Shown piece after piece: positions 27,079 through 35,934 of a stretch of 64,000 nt of DNA. The stretch is from the NCBI RefSeq assembly GCF_018362995.1, contig NZ_CP074372.1:1922001-1986000 (forward strand), in the 5' to 3' direction. The notes under the pieces were generated by a model. It did no database searches. It worked only from the letters and a program-made list of their open reading frames with translations, and was not told the origin of the DNA. Numbering within the stretch: position 1 is the stretch's first letter; each line of letters opens with the position of its first letter. This DNA comes from Chryseobacterium indologenes. GTDB taxonomy: Bacteria; Bacteroidota; Bacteroidia; Flavobacteriales; Weeksellaceae. The translations under genes were made by a program, and so were the position numbers.

Positions 27079-27501
27079 CTATAGCTGCATGTGCAGGACA
27101 GGATATTCTTTACCTTCTCCATCCAGTTCGGATCTCTTCAGTATATTGAATCCCATATGTTTGTAAAAACCAACAGCCTGGGTATTTTGTTCATTCACAT
27201 CCACTTTGGTTACCTGTAAATGAGATATTGCATATTCAATTAATTTTTTTCCTATTCCGGTACTCCGATAATTGTTGCCAACAAACAACATTTCAAGGTT
27301 TCCTTCTGCAACACCTGCAAACCCAACTAAAATACCTTCTTGCTCAAACCCCGACAGGATGACATGCCGGAAATAGACAGGAAGCTGTTTTTTATAGTAT
27401 GCCAAGTCTTCTTCTTTAAGAAAATCATGGGTATTCACCACTGCACTCTCCCAGATCTCAATCAAACGTGGATAATCTGTTACCGTAATTTCTCTGATCA
27501 T
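27079..27501 (-). CDS. GNAT family N-acetyltransferase
   Basis: A 140-residue acetyltransferase that would use acetyl-CoA on an unknown small molecule or amine. The acetyl-CoA loop is near 79-86 (NNYRSTGIGKKL), after the strand LEMLFVG. The C-terminal VNEQNTQAVGFYKHMGF is the usual GNAT motif B region. Length is normal. It is 59 nt downstream of the Crp/Fnr gene. Confidence 0.9.
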   Translation of the reverse strand: MIREITVTDYPRLIEIWESAVVNTHDFLKEEDLAYYKKQLPVYFRHVILSGFEQEGILVGFAGVAEGNLEMLFVGNNYRSTGIGKKLIEYAISHLQVTKVDVNEQNTQAVGFYKHMGFNILKRSELDGEGKEYPVLHMQL

Positions 27502-27560
27502 AATTGTAAATTTAGAATCACAAAGGTCAGAACTTATTCATCTAAAACACTGAACCCAGG

Positions 27561-28139
27561 TTAAAAAATGCGTTTACGAATTCTGCTCAGCGCTTGTGGT
27601 GTGATCCCCAGATAAGAGGCAATATCTTTTAAGGGCATATAATTTAAAGTGACACCATATTCATCCATCATCTGGAGATAATACTGTTCGGGGGAATACT
27701 TAATCAGGTCGATATTTCTATTCAGTATTTTATTAAGTAATATCGCCGTGAGGTCATCAAAAACTGTCTTTAATCCGGGAATAGCAGAATATAATTCGGC
27801 GGCCTTTTTCTTGTCTATCCTATAGATAACGCTGTCTACAATAGTCTGCACATTAAAAGCAGATTTTTCCTGTAATGTGAATGAGATATTCGACAGTGAA
27901 AAAGTCCCCTTCTTACAAAACCAAAACGTTTGCTCATCTCCTTTGTGATTAATGATCCAGCAACGCAATAGGCCCTCAAAAACAAAATAACTGTACTTTT
28001 CTGTTTCTCCTTCTTTGATCAGAAATGTATTTTTCCTGACAGAGATCTGTTCAAAGTATTGATCAAATAACGCAGATTCTTCCCAACTAAAGATATGGGG
28101 GTCTACGTCAAACTCTTCAAGTAATTTTTCTAAAAGCAT
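27561..28139 (-). CDS. Crp/Fnr family transcriptional regulator
   Basis: 192 residues: a cyclic-nucleotide-binding-like beta roll (about 20-120, IKEGETEKYSYFVFEGLLR) and a C-terminal winged helix with LKDIASYLGITPQALSRIRK as recognition helix. The FNR iron-sulfur cysteines are absent, so it is not an oxygen sensor of the Fnr kind. The ligand is unknown. It lies between the GNAT gene and the hydrolase on the same strand. Confidence 0.9.
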   Translation of the reverse strand: MLLEKLLEEFDVDPHIFSWEESALFDQYFEQISVRKNTFLIKEGETEKYSYFVFEGLLRCWIINHKGDEQTFWFCKKGTFSLSNISFTLQEKSAFNVQTIVDSVIYRIDKKKAAELYSAIPGLKTVFDDLTAILLNKILNRNIDLIKYSPEQYYLQMMDEYGVTLNYMPLKDIASYLGITPQALSRIRKRIF

Positions 28140-28227
28140 ATCATAGAAATTATTTACACATCCGGTGTTTCCAATCTTTCAAAGATACGCAATGCTCATT
28201 GCCGGAATAGCTTTTTTACTGATATAA

Positions 28228-29715
28228 TCATTTAGTTTCTATCTTAATAATTTTCTGTCCCTGCTCTCCTAAGTAATGAAGGACCAGTTTTTCATAGACT
28301 TTATAGCCATCATCTACATTAGTAAATATCACAATTCCTTTTCCTGAATTGGGCAGTACAATAGCAATGCATCTTGTTCCCTGATCTGCTCCGCCATGTG
28401 ATAAAGCATATTCACCATTTCCCAGATCGTAGATTTCAAGTCCTAACCCGAAATATTTACCTTCTTTTACGTTGACCTGTTTTTGAGTCATTTCCTGAAA
28501 GACTTCCGGCTTCAGATTTTTTCCTTTCATAACGCTGATCATAAAGTTTCCGTAATCTTCTATAGTGGTGTGCAGATCATCGGCAGCATTTGCGGTTTTA
28601 ATTTTTTCTATGGGATATGCATTTCCCTTTTCATTGTATCCTGTTACAAATCTTGACTCATCTGTATTCTGATCCCAGATATAGTTTGTATTACGCATTT
28701 TGAGAGGCTGGAAAATAAGTTCTTTCGCAAGCTGGTCCAGTGATTTCCCAAACTTCTTTTCCAGTGCTTTTCTAAGGTATTCAAAACCTTCTCCTGAATA
28801 TTGATACTTTGTGCCCGGATCAAACTGAAAGTTGAGTTTTTTATCTGTATTCATCCATCTCCAGTTAGGAAAACCGGTCTGGTGGCTCAGGATCATCCTG
28901 GTTGTTATCTTTTTATGCCTTGCATCATTCGCAATGTCCGGATCTGTCCAGTAAGCATCTAAAGGTTCATCCAGTTTCCATTTTCCTAAACTTACCAGGC
29001 GTAAGGCTACCATTGCCGTAACTGGTTTGGTGAGAGAGGCAACATTAAAATAAGCATTGAGGGGAACTGAAATTCCTGTTTTGGTATCTCCAAAAACTTT
29101 TACCTTCTGCAGTTTCCCACCTTCAATAATTCCTAATCCCAAAGTAGGAATATTATTTTCTTTCAGCCAGCTTTGCATCGACTGATCGTTATCAAACATT
29201 GTTTCACTATCAGTAGTCTGCTTCGGATGGTGATCAAAGCTTAATGAATTTTTAAGCTTCCATTCAGCATTTTCCAGGATCCAGAGATGAGTAAATTTTG
29301 CTTCCCCGACTAATTTCTCAGCCTGATCTCCTATTTTTTCATAAAACAGATGATCTCCATTCTGAATGGCAGCATATATTTTCCCCTCTTTATACATGGG
29401 ATAAATCTCAGTACTTTTATCAACCAGGACTCTTTTAAGCTGATAGGTTTCCGGAGATTTACACAATCCGTTTTTAAAATCAATGATGAATTTCTTTTTA
29501 TCTTCAAAACCGCCTTTATCGTGATAAAATTCAAACCCGTCGCTTAACATGCTTTCCATCTTTCCGATGTTACAGGTATTGTACCCTGCTGAAAAAAACA
29601 GGCTGTCTTTTGATATAATTGTCTTGTAGAGAGGATCTGTTTTTTCTGTCTGCGCATGAACGATACTCATAATCAGAATAAGAAAAGGAAGGATAAGCTG
29701 TGCCGATTTTGTCAT
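28228..29715 (-). CDS. DUF4440 plus class C beta-lactamase-type serine hydrolase
   Basis: A 495-residue exported fusion. A signal peptide (about 1-21, ending VHAQ) leads into an NTF2-like DUF4440 domain (about 30-150). A beta-lactamase/esterase domain follows with SLTK (about 228-231), the Tyr motif YSGEGF and the HGG triad SHGGAD near 438. The family includes esterases and D-amino-acid peptidases as well as beta-lactamases, so resistance cannot be inferred. A decayed tail of a second copy lies at 26886. A candidate promoter is at 29730-29759. Confidence 0.88.
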   Translation of the reverse strand: MTKSAQLILPFLILIMSIVHAQTEKTDPLYKTIISKDSLFFSAGYNTCNIGKMESMLSDGFEFYHDKGGFEDKKKFIIDFKNGLCKSPETYQLKRVLVDKSTEIYPMYKEGKIYAAIQNGDHLFYEKIGDQAEKLVGEAKFTHLWILENAEWKLKNSLSFDHHPKQTTDSETMFDNDQSMQSWLKENNIPTLGLGIIEGGKLQKVKVFGDTKTGISVPLNAYFNVASLTKPVTAMVALRLVSLGKWKLDEPLDAYWTDPDIANDARHKKITTRMILSHQTGFPNWRWMNTDKKLNFQFDPGTKYQYSGEGFEYLRKALEKKFGKSLDQLAKELIFQPLKMRNTNYIWDQNTDESRFVTGYNEKGNAYPIEKIKTANAADDLHTTIEDYGNFMISVMKGKNLKPEVFQEMTQKQVNVKEGKYFGLGLEIYDLGNGEYALSHGGADQGTRCIAIVLPNSGKGIVIFTNVDDGYKVYEKLVLHYLGEQGQKIIKIETK

Positions 29716-29729
29716 TGTTATTTTTTTGA

Positions 29730-29759
29730 CAAAGATTCAATTTCATTTTGTTTTTCAAA
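29730..29759 (-). promoter_or_regulatory. Candidate promoter of the serine hydrolase
   Basis: On the reverse strand, TTTG at 29759-29756 and AATCTTTG at 29737-29730 are separated by 18 nt. This is close to the Bacteroidetes -33/-7 pattern with one mismatch in the -7 box. It ends 15 nt before ATG 29715. Confidence 0.45.
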
Positions 29760-29802
29760 TAAAAATGAACCCGACAATAACCCGACAAAGCCCTGACAAA
29801 AA

Positions 29803-30375
29803 TTATAACATTCTGAATTTCAGTTTAAAATACAATTTCTTTTTACGGTCAATCTCAGCAGCATTCCAGAGGATCATGAATACATTGGACAGTGCAATAA
29901 GGATCATCAGAATAAGAGTAAACTCTTTTCCGAGCTTTAAAAAGATTCCGAGCATAAATACAATGGGCGCTATAGCAGTCCAAAACATTTGCAGAGAGAT
30001 AATCTGTTTGGTAAGACCGTTTCTCTGCTTCGTAATAAACATCAGCAGAAAGGGAGCCAGAATATTTAATGGCGGTACTACCACAAATAATAAGGAGGAT
30101 AGATTGATCATCTTAATCAAAGAATAATTGACCGTTTCAGATTCTTCTGCGGCTTCTGTTTTTACCTCATCATTTTCCTGGGAAATAATGGCTTCTTCCT
30201 GCAGTAATAATGATTCTTCTATTTCCAAGGTCTGCGCCAGCGCTCTTAAAGTATGTCCCTTAGGTTCTGTTCCGGATTCTATCCGTTGAATGGTTCTTAC
30301 AGAAATTTTTGATTTTTCTGACAGTTCCTCCTGAGTCAGATTTTTTTGTTCTCTTATCGCTTTTAGTCTGGACAT
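29803..30375 (-). CDS. XRE-type regulator with membrane domain
   Basis: 190 residues. The N-terminal helix-turn-helix (about 1-58, with LTQEELSEKSKISVRTIQRIE) is followed by an acidic linker (about 60-82). Three membrane helices (about 88-108, 125-148, 152-172) and a basic tail come next. This architecture suggests a membrane-tethered transcription factor. It is divergent from the CPBP protease gene 190 nt away, which could be a target or partner. That relation is only positional. Confidence 0.85.
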   Translation of the reverse strand: MSRLKAIREQKNLTQEELSEKSKISVRTIQRIESGTEPKGHTLRALAQTLEIEESLLLQEEAIISQENDEVKTEAAEESETVNYSLIKMINLSSLLFVVVPPLNILAPFLLMFITKQRNGLTKQIISLQMFWTAIAPIVFMLGIFLKLGKEFTLILMILIALSNVFMILWNAAEIDRKKKLYFKLKFRML

Positions 30376-30565
30376 GTTCTAAGGTAATTCGGAAAAAAAT
30401 TGTTTTGGCTAATTTACAGTTTTCCATTATTAAAAAACAGAAGACCTCTTTTTTTAAATTGAATAGTGCTGAAAATTATTATTCATATAAGAAATAAGTG
30501 TACTTTTATTAAAAAATAACCTTCTATTTTTCAACCGTTTATAAACATCAACACCAGATCAGTTT

Positions 30566-31459
30566 ATGGAAAATACAATATCCAAATCCGAAATCAGGAA
30601 GAATATTGCCACTTACCTGTGCTTTACCTTGCTTTTCTGTCTCCCTGTCTATTATATGTGTATTCGTACCGGAAAACTCGGCGGCGGAATTATATCTTAC
30701 GCTACCATTGTAATGTGGTGTCCGGCCATTGCAGCACTTCTTACCTGCCGTATCCGGAAAATTCCGGTTTCTTCCCTGGGTTGGAAATGGGGACTTACGA
30801 AATACCAGATCATGGCTTACTGTATTCCTATTGTCTACGCTTTTGTTCCTTACCTCATCATCTGGATCAGTGGAGCTGGCGGTTTTTATAATCATCAGTT
30901 TGTAGCAGAAGCGGGTAAAGGGATGGGCTGGAATCTTTCTGATGGACAGACTTTGACCCTCTACATTATTCTGATGAGCAGCTTTGGGATGGTGCGTTCT
31001 GTAGGCTCGGCATTGGGTGAGGAAATAGGCTGGCGGGGTCTTCTCACTCCGCAGCTGGCTAAGATTAATTCTTATACTGTTACCTCTCTCTGGATGGGGC
31101 TTATATGGTCTATCTATCATTATCCTCTTCTCCTGTTTTCCAATTATAACACGGGCGGTCCCAAATGGCTGGCTCTTTTATGTTTTACAGTGATGATATT
31201 TGCATCTTGCTTTATTTTCACCTGGCTGCGGTTGAAATCCGGAAGTTTATGGACGGGAGCTATTTTACATGCCAGTCACAACCTTTTTATACAGTCTATT
31301 TTTACACCGCTTACTGTAGATACTGGAAATACCAATTATTATATTGATGAGTTTGGTATTGCTCTGCCCATTGCAACCGCTGTTGTCGCTTATTTCTTTT
31401 GGAGAAAGAGAAAGGAATTGCCTGAAAGGGATACTGAAGATACTCTTCTTTCTGCATAG
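30566..31459 (+). CDS. CPBP family intramembrane metalloprotease
   Basis: 297 residues with about eight membrane helices. The CPBP motifs are in order: GEEIGWRGLL (EExxxR, about 153-158), a histidine in WSIYHYPLL (about 181) and HASHNLF (about 236-240). Members are CAAX-prenyl-protease or bacteriocin self-immunity type proteases in the cytoplasmic membrane. It is a single-gene unit closed by a strong terminator. Substrate is unknown. Confidence 0.88.
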   Translation: MENTISKSEIRKNIATYLCFTLLFCLPVYYMCIRTGKLGGGIISYATIVMWCPAIAALLTCRIRKIPVSSLGWKWGLTKYQIMAYCIPIVYAFVPYLIIWISGAGGFYNHQFVAEAGKGMGWNLSDGQTLTLYIILMSSFGMVRSVGSALGEEIGWRGLLTPQLAKINSYTVTSLWMGLIWSIYHYPLLLFSNYNTGGPKWLALLCFTVMIFASCFIFTWLRLKSGSLWTGAILHASHNLFIQSIFTPLTVDTGNTNYYIDEFGIALPIATAVVAYFFWRKRKELPERDTEDTLLSA

Positions 31460-31470
31460 CATTATAGTCA

Positions 31471-31504
31471 AAAAAACAGCCTTCTGTGTAGAAGGCTGTT
31501 TTTT
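31471..31504. terminator. Strong bidirectional-looking terminator
   Basis: 14-bp perfect stem AAAAAACAGCCTTC / GAAGGCTGTTTTTT with a 6-nt loop, 11 nt after the CPBP stop. A- and T-runs on the two sides let it serve either strand, including the gene ending at 31560. Confidence 0.88.
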
Positions 31505-31559
31505 TGAAATATCAGTGAAGTCAATATTTTAATTAATCAGGAGAGTCCGGACTTACTAT

Positions 31560-33029
31560 TTAATTGGCAATTTCCAACAGTTTTTTGTAATCTTTTCTTT
31601 TCTGTGGGATGATGGGGTTATAAGTAATTTGTCTGTCAATCCAGCGTTCAGGTCGTAAGAAAGAGAGTATAAGCTCCATATCTTTGTCATTAAACCCTTC
31701 ATAAAACCTACTTTTGTCTACTTTTGATATGGGGGTTGGTGGTGTTCCATCCTTTTTACGCGGAGCATAATGTGCCCCTGTATAATTTCTTTTTTCGTCT
31801 CTGAATTTTACTTCAATTTTAGGTTTAAGCTCTAGTTTCAGTTTTTCTATCTCTTCTCTTGTTTTGAATCCTTCGGTCCTTGTTATTTTTTTAATTTCTT
31901 CATCTAATTCGTCCTTCATTCTTTTATTGATGTCTTTTATCATTTCCTGAAGATATTTACCTGATCGTGTTGGAGGTTCACTCAGTAACAAACGTTCATA
32001 TCCGGTGGCATCTCCTCCTTTTTGGGTTTTGCGTCCATTTACCTTCTTCCAGGCAAGCATTCTGCTTCCGCTCTCACTGCCCTCTTCTTCCATGTATCTT
32101 ACTGTGTATCCTAACATCGCCATTACTTCTAGGTTACCGCTTCTGAAGCCCAGATGCTTTACATGGGTAAAGTTTTTCTCAAAGTACTCATACAGCTTAA
32201 ACTGTCCAAAACGGGTATCACCTCCCCATGCTAATAAAGATGGTGTTTTTTCATCCCAGAACTCGGTAATATTGAATACTTTGGAAGGATGAATATAGTT
32301 TCTGACTTCATTAACAATATCATCAAACTTAGAGCCTCTCTCTTTCACATAGCCTTTGTCACCGGTAATAATAATTGCATCATACATATCTGCTACTCTA
32401 TAAACAATCTGCCTGATTCCTGTATAGCTGGTATCGTGTTCTATATGAATATCTCCTCCTTTCCCACTGAAACGGGACCATAAAATAAGTAAGTTATTTC
32501 CACTGGTAGGTATTCCTTTTTGTTCCAGCCATCTTTTTATAGCCTGATTCTCATCCTCATTGATATTTACCTTCCATCTTTCTTTTAGTTTCTCCCGTAA
32601 AGCCGGTGAGTATTTTCTGGCAATGTAATCTGTTCCATAGTTCACCCCTTTAATATATCCTCTTCGCTTATACTTGTGTGCTTCATTTTCTAATTTTCTT
32701 TTACCGGCTCCCCTTAGCCGTCTTACTTTTACAATATGTATCCTGTCCTCACTTATTCCGGAATCTTCATAGAATTTTTTTATAGAATCTGCTTTATCCG
32801 TATGGTCTGTAACACTACCGTCGCCTTTTGAGATGACAACATGAAGTTCCTCATCATCAATTAAAGCCGCGGCAATCCCAAACATATCACCTGTAGCATA
32901 ACCGGGTTGGGTAAGTACTATAACTTTAGGTTTAGGGGTACGTTGAGGTTCTGGTCTTGGTGCTGGTATGTGGTTAGCATTATCCGTATTGGAAGCACCT
33001 ACTTTCTTTTTTGTCTTATTTCTTGGCAT
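31560..33029 (-). CDS. Hypothetical 489-residue protein next to the R-body genes
   Basis: I do not recognise the family. Start chosen at ATG 33029 (MPRNKTKKK) rather than the TTG at 33056. A basic, Pro-rich N-terminus (about 1-35) leads into an alpha/beta region with a Rossmann-like opening (VIVLTQPGYATGD). Further strand-loop segments follow (LLILWSRFSGKGGD, AIIITGDKG), then a long charged coiled part (about 375-430). No signal peptide or membrane segment. It is transcribed away from the first reb-like gene and shares its 428-nt control region. That makes it a candidate associated effector or regulator, by position only. Confidence 0.65.
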   Translation of the reverse strand: MPRNKTKKKVGASNTDNANHIPAPRPEPQRTPKPKVIVLTQPGYATGDMFGIAAALIDDEELHVVISKGDGSVTDHTDKADSIKKFYEDSGISEDRIHIVKVRRLRGAGKRKLENEAHKYKRRGYIKGVNYGTDYIARKYSPALREKLKERWKVNINEDENQAIKRWLEQKGIPTSGNNLLILWSRFSGKGGDIHIEHDTSYTGIRQIVYRVADMYDAIIITGDKGYVKERGSKFDDIVNEVRNYIHPSKVFNITEFWDEKTPSLLAWGGDTRFGQFKLYEYFEKNFTHVKHLGFRSGNLEVMAMLGYTVRYMEEEGSESGSRMLAWKKVNGRKTQKGGDATGYERLLLSEPPTRSGKYLQEMIKDINKRMKDELDEEIKKITRTEGFKTREEIEKLKLELKPKIEVKFRDEKRNYTGAHYAPRKKDGTPPTPISKVDKSRFYEGFNDKDMELILSFLRPERWIDRQITYNPIIPQKRKDYKKLLEIAN

Positions 33030-33457
33030 ATCGTTTATTATTACGTTAGGGAACAAATTTCAAGGTAAAGCTCCCGACTCAATAGAGGGGATCCACCCAT
33101 TTTTAGAAATTCAGGGTTTACCCGTATCGGCAGACAGTGTATTTGTGTATCATGCATTCATGATGATTAAATACACTTATAGATGCTAGATTATTTTTCC
33201 GGATTCTGTTATTGAATAAATCCAATGTTTTATCTGAAAATTTCACTCATAGGAGAATTCCCTTATTTTTTAAAATTCAGTTTTTTCCCTTAACGAAGAT
33301 TTATTTCGATTGATGAAATTTGTATCAGACAAAAGAGATCAGCAATCTCACAGTTAAGGCTTAACCAGGAAATAACAATAAGGTCGAGCTGAAGAAAAAG
33401 TCTTTGAAAGAAGATGTTTGAAAATAAAAAACAATAGTAACCCATTAAAACCAGAAT
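33030..33457. other. Divergent control region of the first R-body block
   Basis: Non-coding spacer between the leftward gene at 33029 and the RebB-like gene at 33458. It contains the near-palindrome at 33335-33349. I see no consensus TAnnTTTG box. Confidence 0.5.
33335..33349. promoter_or_regulatory. Candidate operator, GAGAT-N5-ATCTC
   Basis: GAGATCAGCAATCTC is an inverted repeat that resembles GAGATCAGATCTC at 36363-36375, upstream of the rebB array. A two-component regulator at 38088 could bind both. Inferred. Confidence 0.35.
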
Positions 33458-33673
33458 ATGGCAGAAACAGTAAACACCCAGACTACAGATGCAGTAACGC
33501 AGACTAATGTTACCGTACTTGGTGAGTCTCCCGCACAGGCTATGAGTATGCTTTACCAGATGGCCACCCATGCCAGTGGAATTTCCATTCAGAATTCTGT
33601 AACCAATCAGCAGAACTTGAACCAGCTCAACCCTGCGATTGTTGCAGATGCCATTAAAATTTTAAAAGGATAA
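33458..33673 (+). CDS. RebB-family R-body protein, divergent copy
   Basis: 71 residues. The sequence TTDAVTQTNVTVLGESPAQA is the RebB-family start. A small-residue-rich helical region with HASGISIQNSV and NQQNLNQL follows, ending in VADAIKILKG. R-body proteins polymerise into coiled ribbons that unroll when triggered. It is shorter than the five array copies because the QAATTQG segment is missing. It opens an apparent operon with the genes at 33692-35934. Family membership is strong; function as a structural subunit is inferred from the family. Confidence 0.85.
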   Translation: MAETVNTQTTDAVTQTNVTVLGESPAQAMSMLYQMATHASGISIQNSVTNQQNLNQLNPAIVADAIKILKG

Positions 33674-33691
33674 TTATAAAACCTTACAATC

Positions 33692-34207
33692 ATGAGTGAA
33701 AACAACAGTGAAACCCAACAATCCCAGGCAGCCAATGCTACCACTCCGGCGGAGAAAGCTGTAGTATTTGTGAACAGTGAGGTACTGGCCCCGCCTAAGG
33801 CTTCCCCAATGACCGGAGTGACAAAAGTAATGATAGAACAGTCTACAGGAATGATGGTTCAGGATTTACAGTCTTTTTTGAAAGGATTTGAGCAGGTAGG
33901 TTTGATTGCATTAAGCAGACTGGCCAATAATTTACTGACATATGGAACGACTTTCGGGCCGGCTCCGGGCAGTAAAGAAACCTCCACTCAGATGGCAGAG
34001 CATCTGCAAGGTCAGGATGCAGGAAAAGGAAATGAAATGATGAAAGATTTATTTAAAATGGTAAGTGAATATGCTGAGGTGAAAGCTAAAATTTCCAATA
34101 CTATTTATAATGTCAACACGCCTCCGGTTCCAGTGGCTCTTCCTTCTCCTCCCCCGTTTACGGAAGTTTCTCCTGAGACTGAAGATCCTGAAAAAAAAAA
34201 CGAGTAG
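33692..34207 (+). CDS. R-body locus accessory protein, possibly frameshifted at a poly-A tract
   Basis: 171 residues, no known domain. A disordered N-terminus (about 1-40) leads into a conserved-looking helical core (MTGVTKVMIEQSTGMMVQDL and ALSRLANNLLTYG, about 41-95). A second helical part and a Pro-rich acidic tail (VALPSPPPF) complete it. The frame stops four codons after entering an A10 run at 34191-34200. A one-base backward shift there would continue into an acidic stretch (VDPVPEEVSSEKEG) and then the next frame at 34246, giving about 245 residues. It is 18 nt after the RebB-like gene. The role is unknown. Confidence 0.65.
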   Translation: MSENNSETQQSQAANATTPAEKAVVFVNSEVLAPPKASPMTGVTKVMIEQSTGMMVQDLQSFLKGFEQVGLIALSRLANNLLTYGTTFGPAPGSKETSTQMAEHLQGQDAGKGNEMMKDLFKMVSEYAEVKAKISNTIYNVNTPPVPVALPSPPPFTEVSPETEDPEKKNE

Positions 34208-34245
34208 ATCCGGTTCCGGAAGAAGTCTCATCAGAAAAGGAAGGT

Positions 34246-34434
34246 ATGAGAAAAAGCTTTATCACGGCTGATCATGGGGGAAAATTAGTATTAAAGTCAG
34301 TAAAACTGGCACAGCCACTCGTAAAACCAGAGATTAAGGAAGCAGTAATTCCTTCAGTAGAACCTGAAGTTAACCGAAAGAAAAAAACAATAATAAGCCA
34401 ACTCCTTGAAAAAATTAAAATAAATAAAATATGA
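34246..34434 (+). CDS. Small basic protein or frameshifted C-terminal extension
   Basis: 62 residues from ATG 34246, preceded by GGAAGG. It contains two LVLKSVKLAQPLV-type hydrophobic-basic stretches and a Lys-rich end. Its frame is open upstream to the A10 tract at 34191-34200, and the intervening codons read as a sensible acidic linker. It may therefore be the natural C-terminus of the preceding protein. Its TGA overlaps the next ATG by 4 nt (ATGA), which supports its being translated. Confidence 0.5.
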   Translation: MRKSFITADHGGKLVLKSVKLAQPLVKPEIKEAVIPSVEPEVNRKKKTIISQLLEKIKINKI

Positions 34435-35261
34435 ATTATTCTTCAACAACCAAACCCGCCAAAATTTTAAATCTGGAAAATTTAAATGATTTAAATGAAC
34501 GACTTTACCTAACCCGAAGCAGTGATATGTCTTATTTTGACACGAGAAGTGCTGATTTGAAAAAGACGGAACATAATGCAGAGCGAGTTGTATTTAATCT
34601 TCAGACCTCAAACATTAATATTCAGCCTGCCATAAGACTGGTGAACTGCATCAACAGAGGAAATAAAAGATACAATCATTTCCAGTCTTTTGTAGTGGAA
34701 CCCATAGATAGATCAACGGGAATTGCCGTCATCATGGTGAAGCTGGATGATCCGAAAGCTTTTTACTGTAATGTGAGAATTTTACCTTTTACCACCTTAA
34801 ACGAAATTGCAGTTTCAGATCTTGATTCAAAACTTCTTACGATTAATCTTGAAAAGGCAAAGTGGATTCTCAAAACAGATATCACGATTACGCCATCTGA
34901 TACGGGAGAAGCTCAGTATTCGGTACATGATGTGGATGTAGCGGCTATTGCCGAACTGGTAAGCCAGGAAGAAATAATTGAATTAAAAAGAGAACTGGAA
35001 TTTCAGGCTTCTAAACTGATTGCACATTATTTCCAGGAAATCCTGAGTATTGTAGTGAATGAAAACCCGCCAAATAATGGCAGACTTCCTGTGATTCCGG
35101 ATGATTATATCCTTACCCTCCCTCCCAACCAGTTAAAAGAAATGTTGTCAGCTACTGCTATTTCAGCGTGTATTGCTCTGGAGATAACCGGTTATAATGT
35201 AGTGAAAGATATTAACCACGACTGGAGGGCTGCAGCAGCATTTATTAATTATCTGCTGTAA
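34431..35261 (+). CDS. R-body locus accessory protein, unknown
   Basis: 276 residues, soluble, no signal peptide, no family I recognise. The first about 160 residues look beta-rich (VVFNLQTSNINIQPAIRLVN, FQSFVVEPID, GIAVIMVKLDD). The rest is helical, ending WRAAAAFINYLL. It is translationally coupled to the preceding frame by ATGA overlap and is therefore part of the R-body operon. Confidence 0.6.
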   Translation: MNYSSTTKPAKILNLENLNDLNERLYLTRSSDMSYFDTRSADLKKTEHNAERVVFNLQTSNINIQPAIRLVNCINRGNKRYNHFQSFVVEPIDRSTGIAVIMVKLDDPKAFYCNVRILPFTTLNEIAVSDLDSKLLTINLEKAKWILKTDITITPSDTGEAQYSVHDVDVAAIAELVSQEEIIELKRELEFQASKLIAHYFQEILSIVVNENPPNNGRLPVIPDDYILTLPPNQLKEMLSATAISACIALEITGYNVVKDINHDWRAAAAFINYLL

Positions 35262-35299
35262 AGTAAACGCTCATTTTTCAACTTTATAAAACAGTACTT

Positions 35300-35683
35300 A
35301 TGCGCAGAAGAATCCGCAAGAAGGCACCCGCTCACAACCCTCCGCTCCCAGTGACGGACCCTGAAATCATAGAAAAAGAAATCATGCCTTTTGTTTTAAG
35401 ACATGAAGATGAAATCATTACTTATATCAAAGATAAAGCCATCAAAGAGACGATGAAATCACTGGCTCCACTACTCGAAAAGCTGGAAGAGGCAGTGAAA
35501 CAGCAAGAAATTCCTCAGGTACAGGCTGCCACCCCTGCCCAGGCTGATCCTCCCATGATGAACTACGAAGAACAATTGAAAAGACTTCAGGAGGCATCTA
35601 CGGCAAAGGTAAAGGAGAAAGAGCTCAAAATAATGGACAGAATGAATAAGCTGAGTGCCAGATTTGGTAATATCCGTCCGTAG
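35300..35683 (+). CDS. R-body locus accessory protein, coiled coil
   Basis: 127 residues: a very basic start (MRRRIRKKAP), a predicted helix with KAIKETMKSLAPLLEKLEEAV, an Ala/Pro/Gln linker (about 73-85) and a charged C-terminal coiled coil (YEEQLKRLQEAS). No known family. It lies 38 nt after the preceding gene and 23 nt before a short RebB-like gene. Confidence 0.6.
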   Translation: MRRRIRKKAPAHNPPLPVTDPEIIEKEIMPFVLRHEDEIITYIKDKAIKETMKSLAPLLEKLEEAVKQQEIPQVQAATPAQADPPMMNYEEQLKRLQEASTAKVKEKELKIMDRMNKLSARFGNIRP

Positions 35684-35706
35684 AAACATCAAAACCAAAA
35701 GATATT

Positions 35707-35934
35707 ATGAACGAAATTGATACTATTATTATGGGAATGTCCACCGCTGTACCTAACGCTATTTCAACACAGGTAAATGCACATTCTACGGGTGCAATGC
35801 AGATCAATTCTGCCTTGAACCAACAACGAAATAACATGACCGCCATCAGCAACTATGTCATGGGAGTAAAAAAAATGAGTCCAAAGAATATGAAAATAAA
35901 AGAGCTGGAAACCATCAGGAAAGGACGTTTCTAA
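35707..35934 (+). CDS. Short RebB-like protein
   Basis: 75 residues. The middle AVPNAISTQVNAHSTGAMQINSA resembles the HSTGIMFENA region of the array proteins and is followed by an NQQRNN segment. The ITDAVTQ opening is absent and a basic tail is added. It may be a diverged R-body subunit or an assembly factor. Assignment is tentative. It ends the first reb operon. Confidence 0.5.
   Translation: MNEIDTIIMGMSTAVPNAISTQVNAHSTGAMQINSALNQQRNNMTAISNYVMGVKKMSPKNMKIKELETIRKGRF

Noticed and set aside
28228..29715. Beta-lactam resistance gene
   Set aside because: The class C-type fold is shared with many esterases and peptidases. The DUF4440 fusion and YSG motif do not point to a true beta-lactamase.
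30548..31120. 190-codon open frame on the reverse strand
   Set aside because: It lies inside the CPBP protease gene, reads as Pro/Arg/His-rich nonsense and has no homology I can see.
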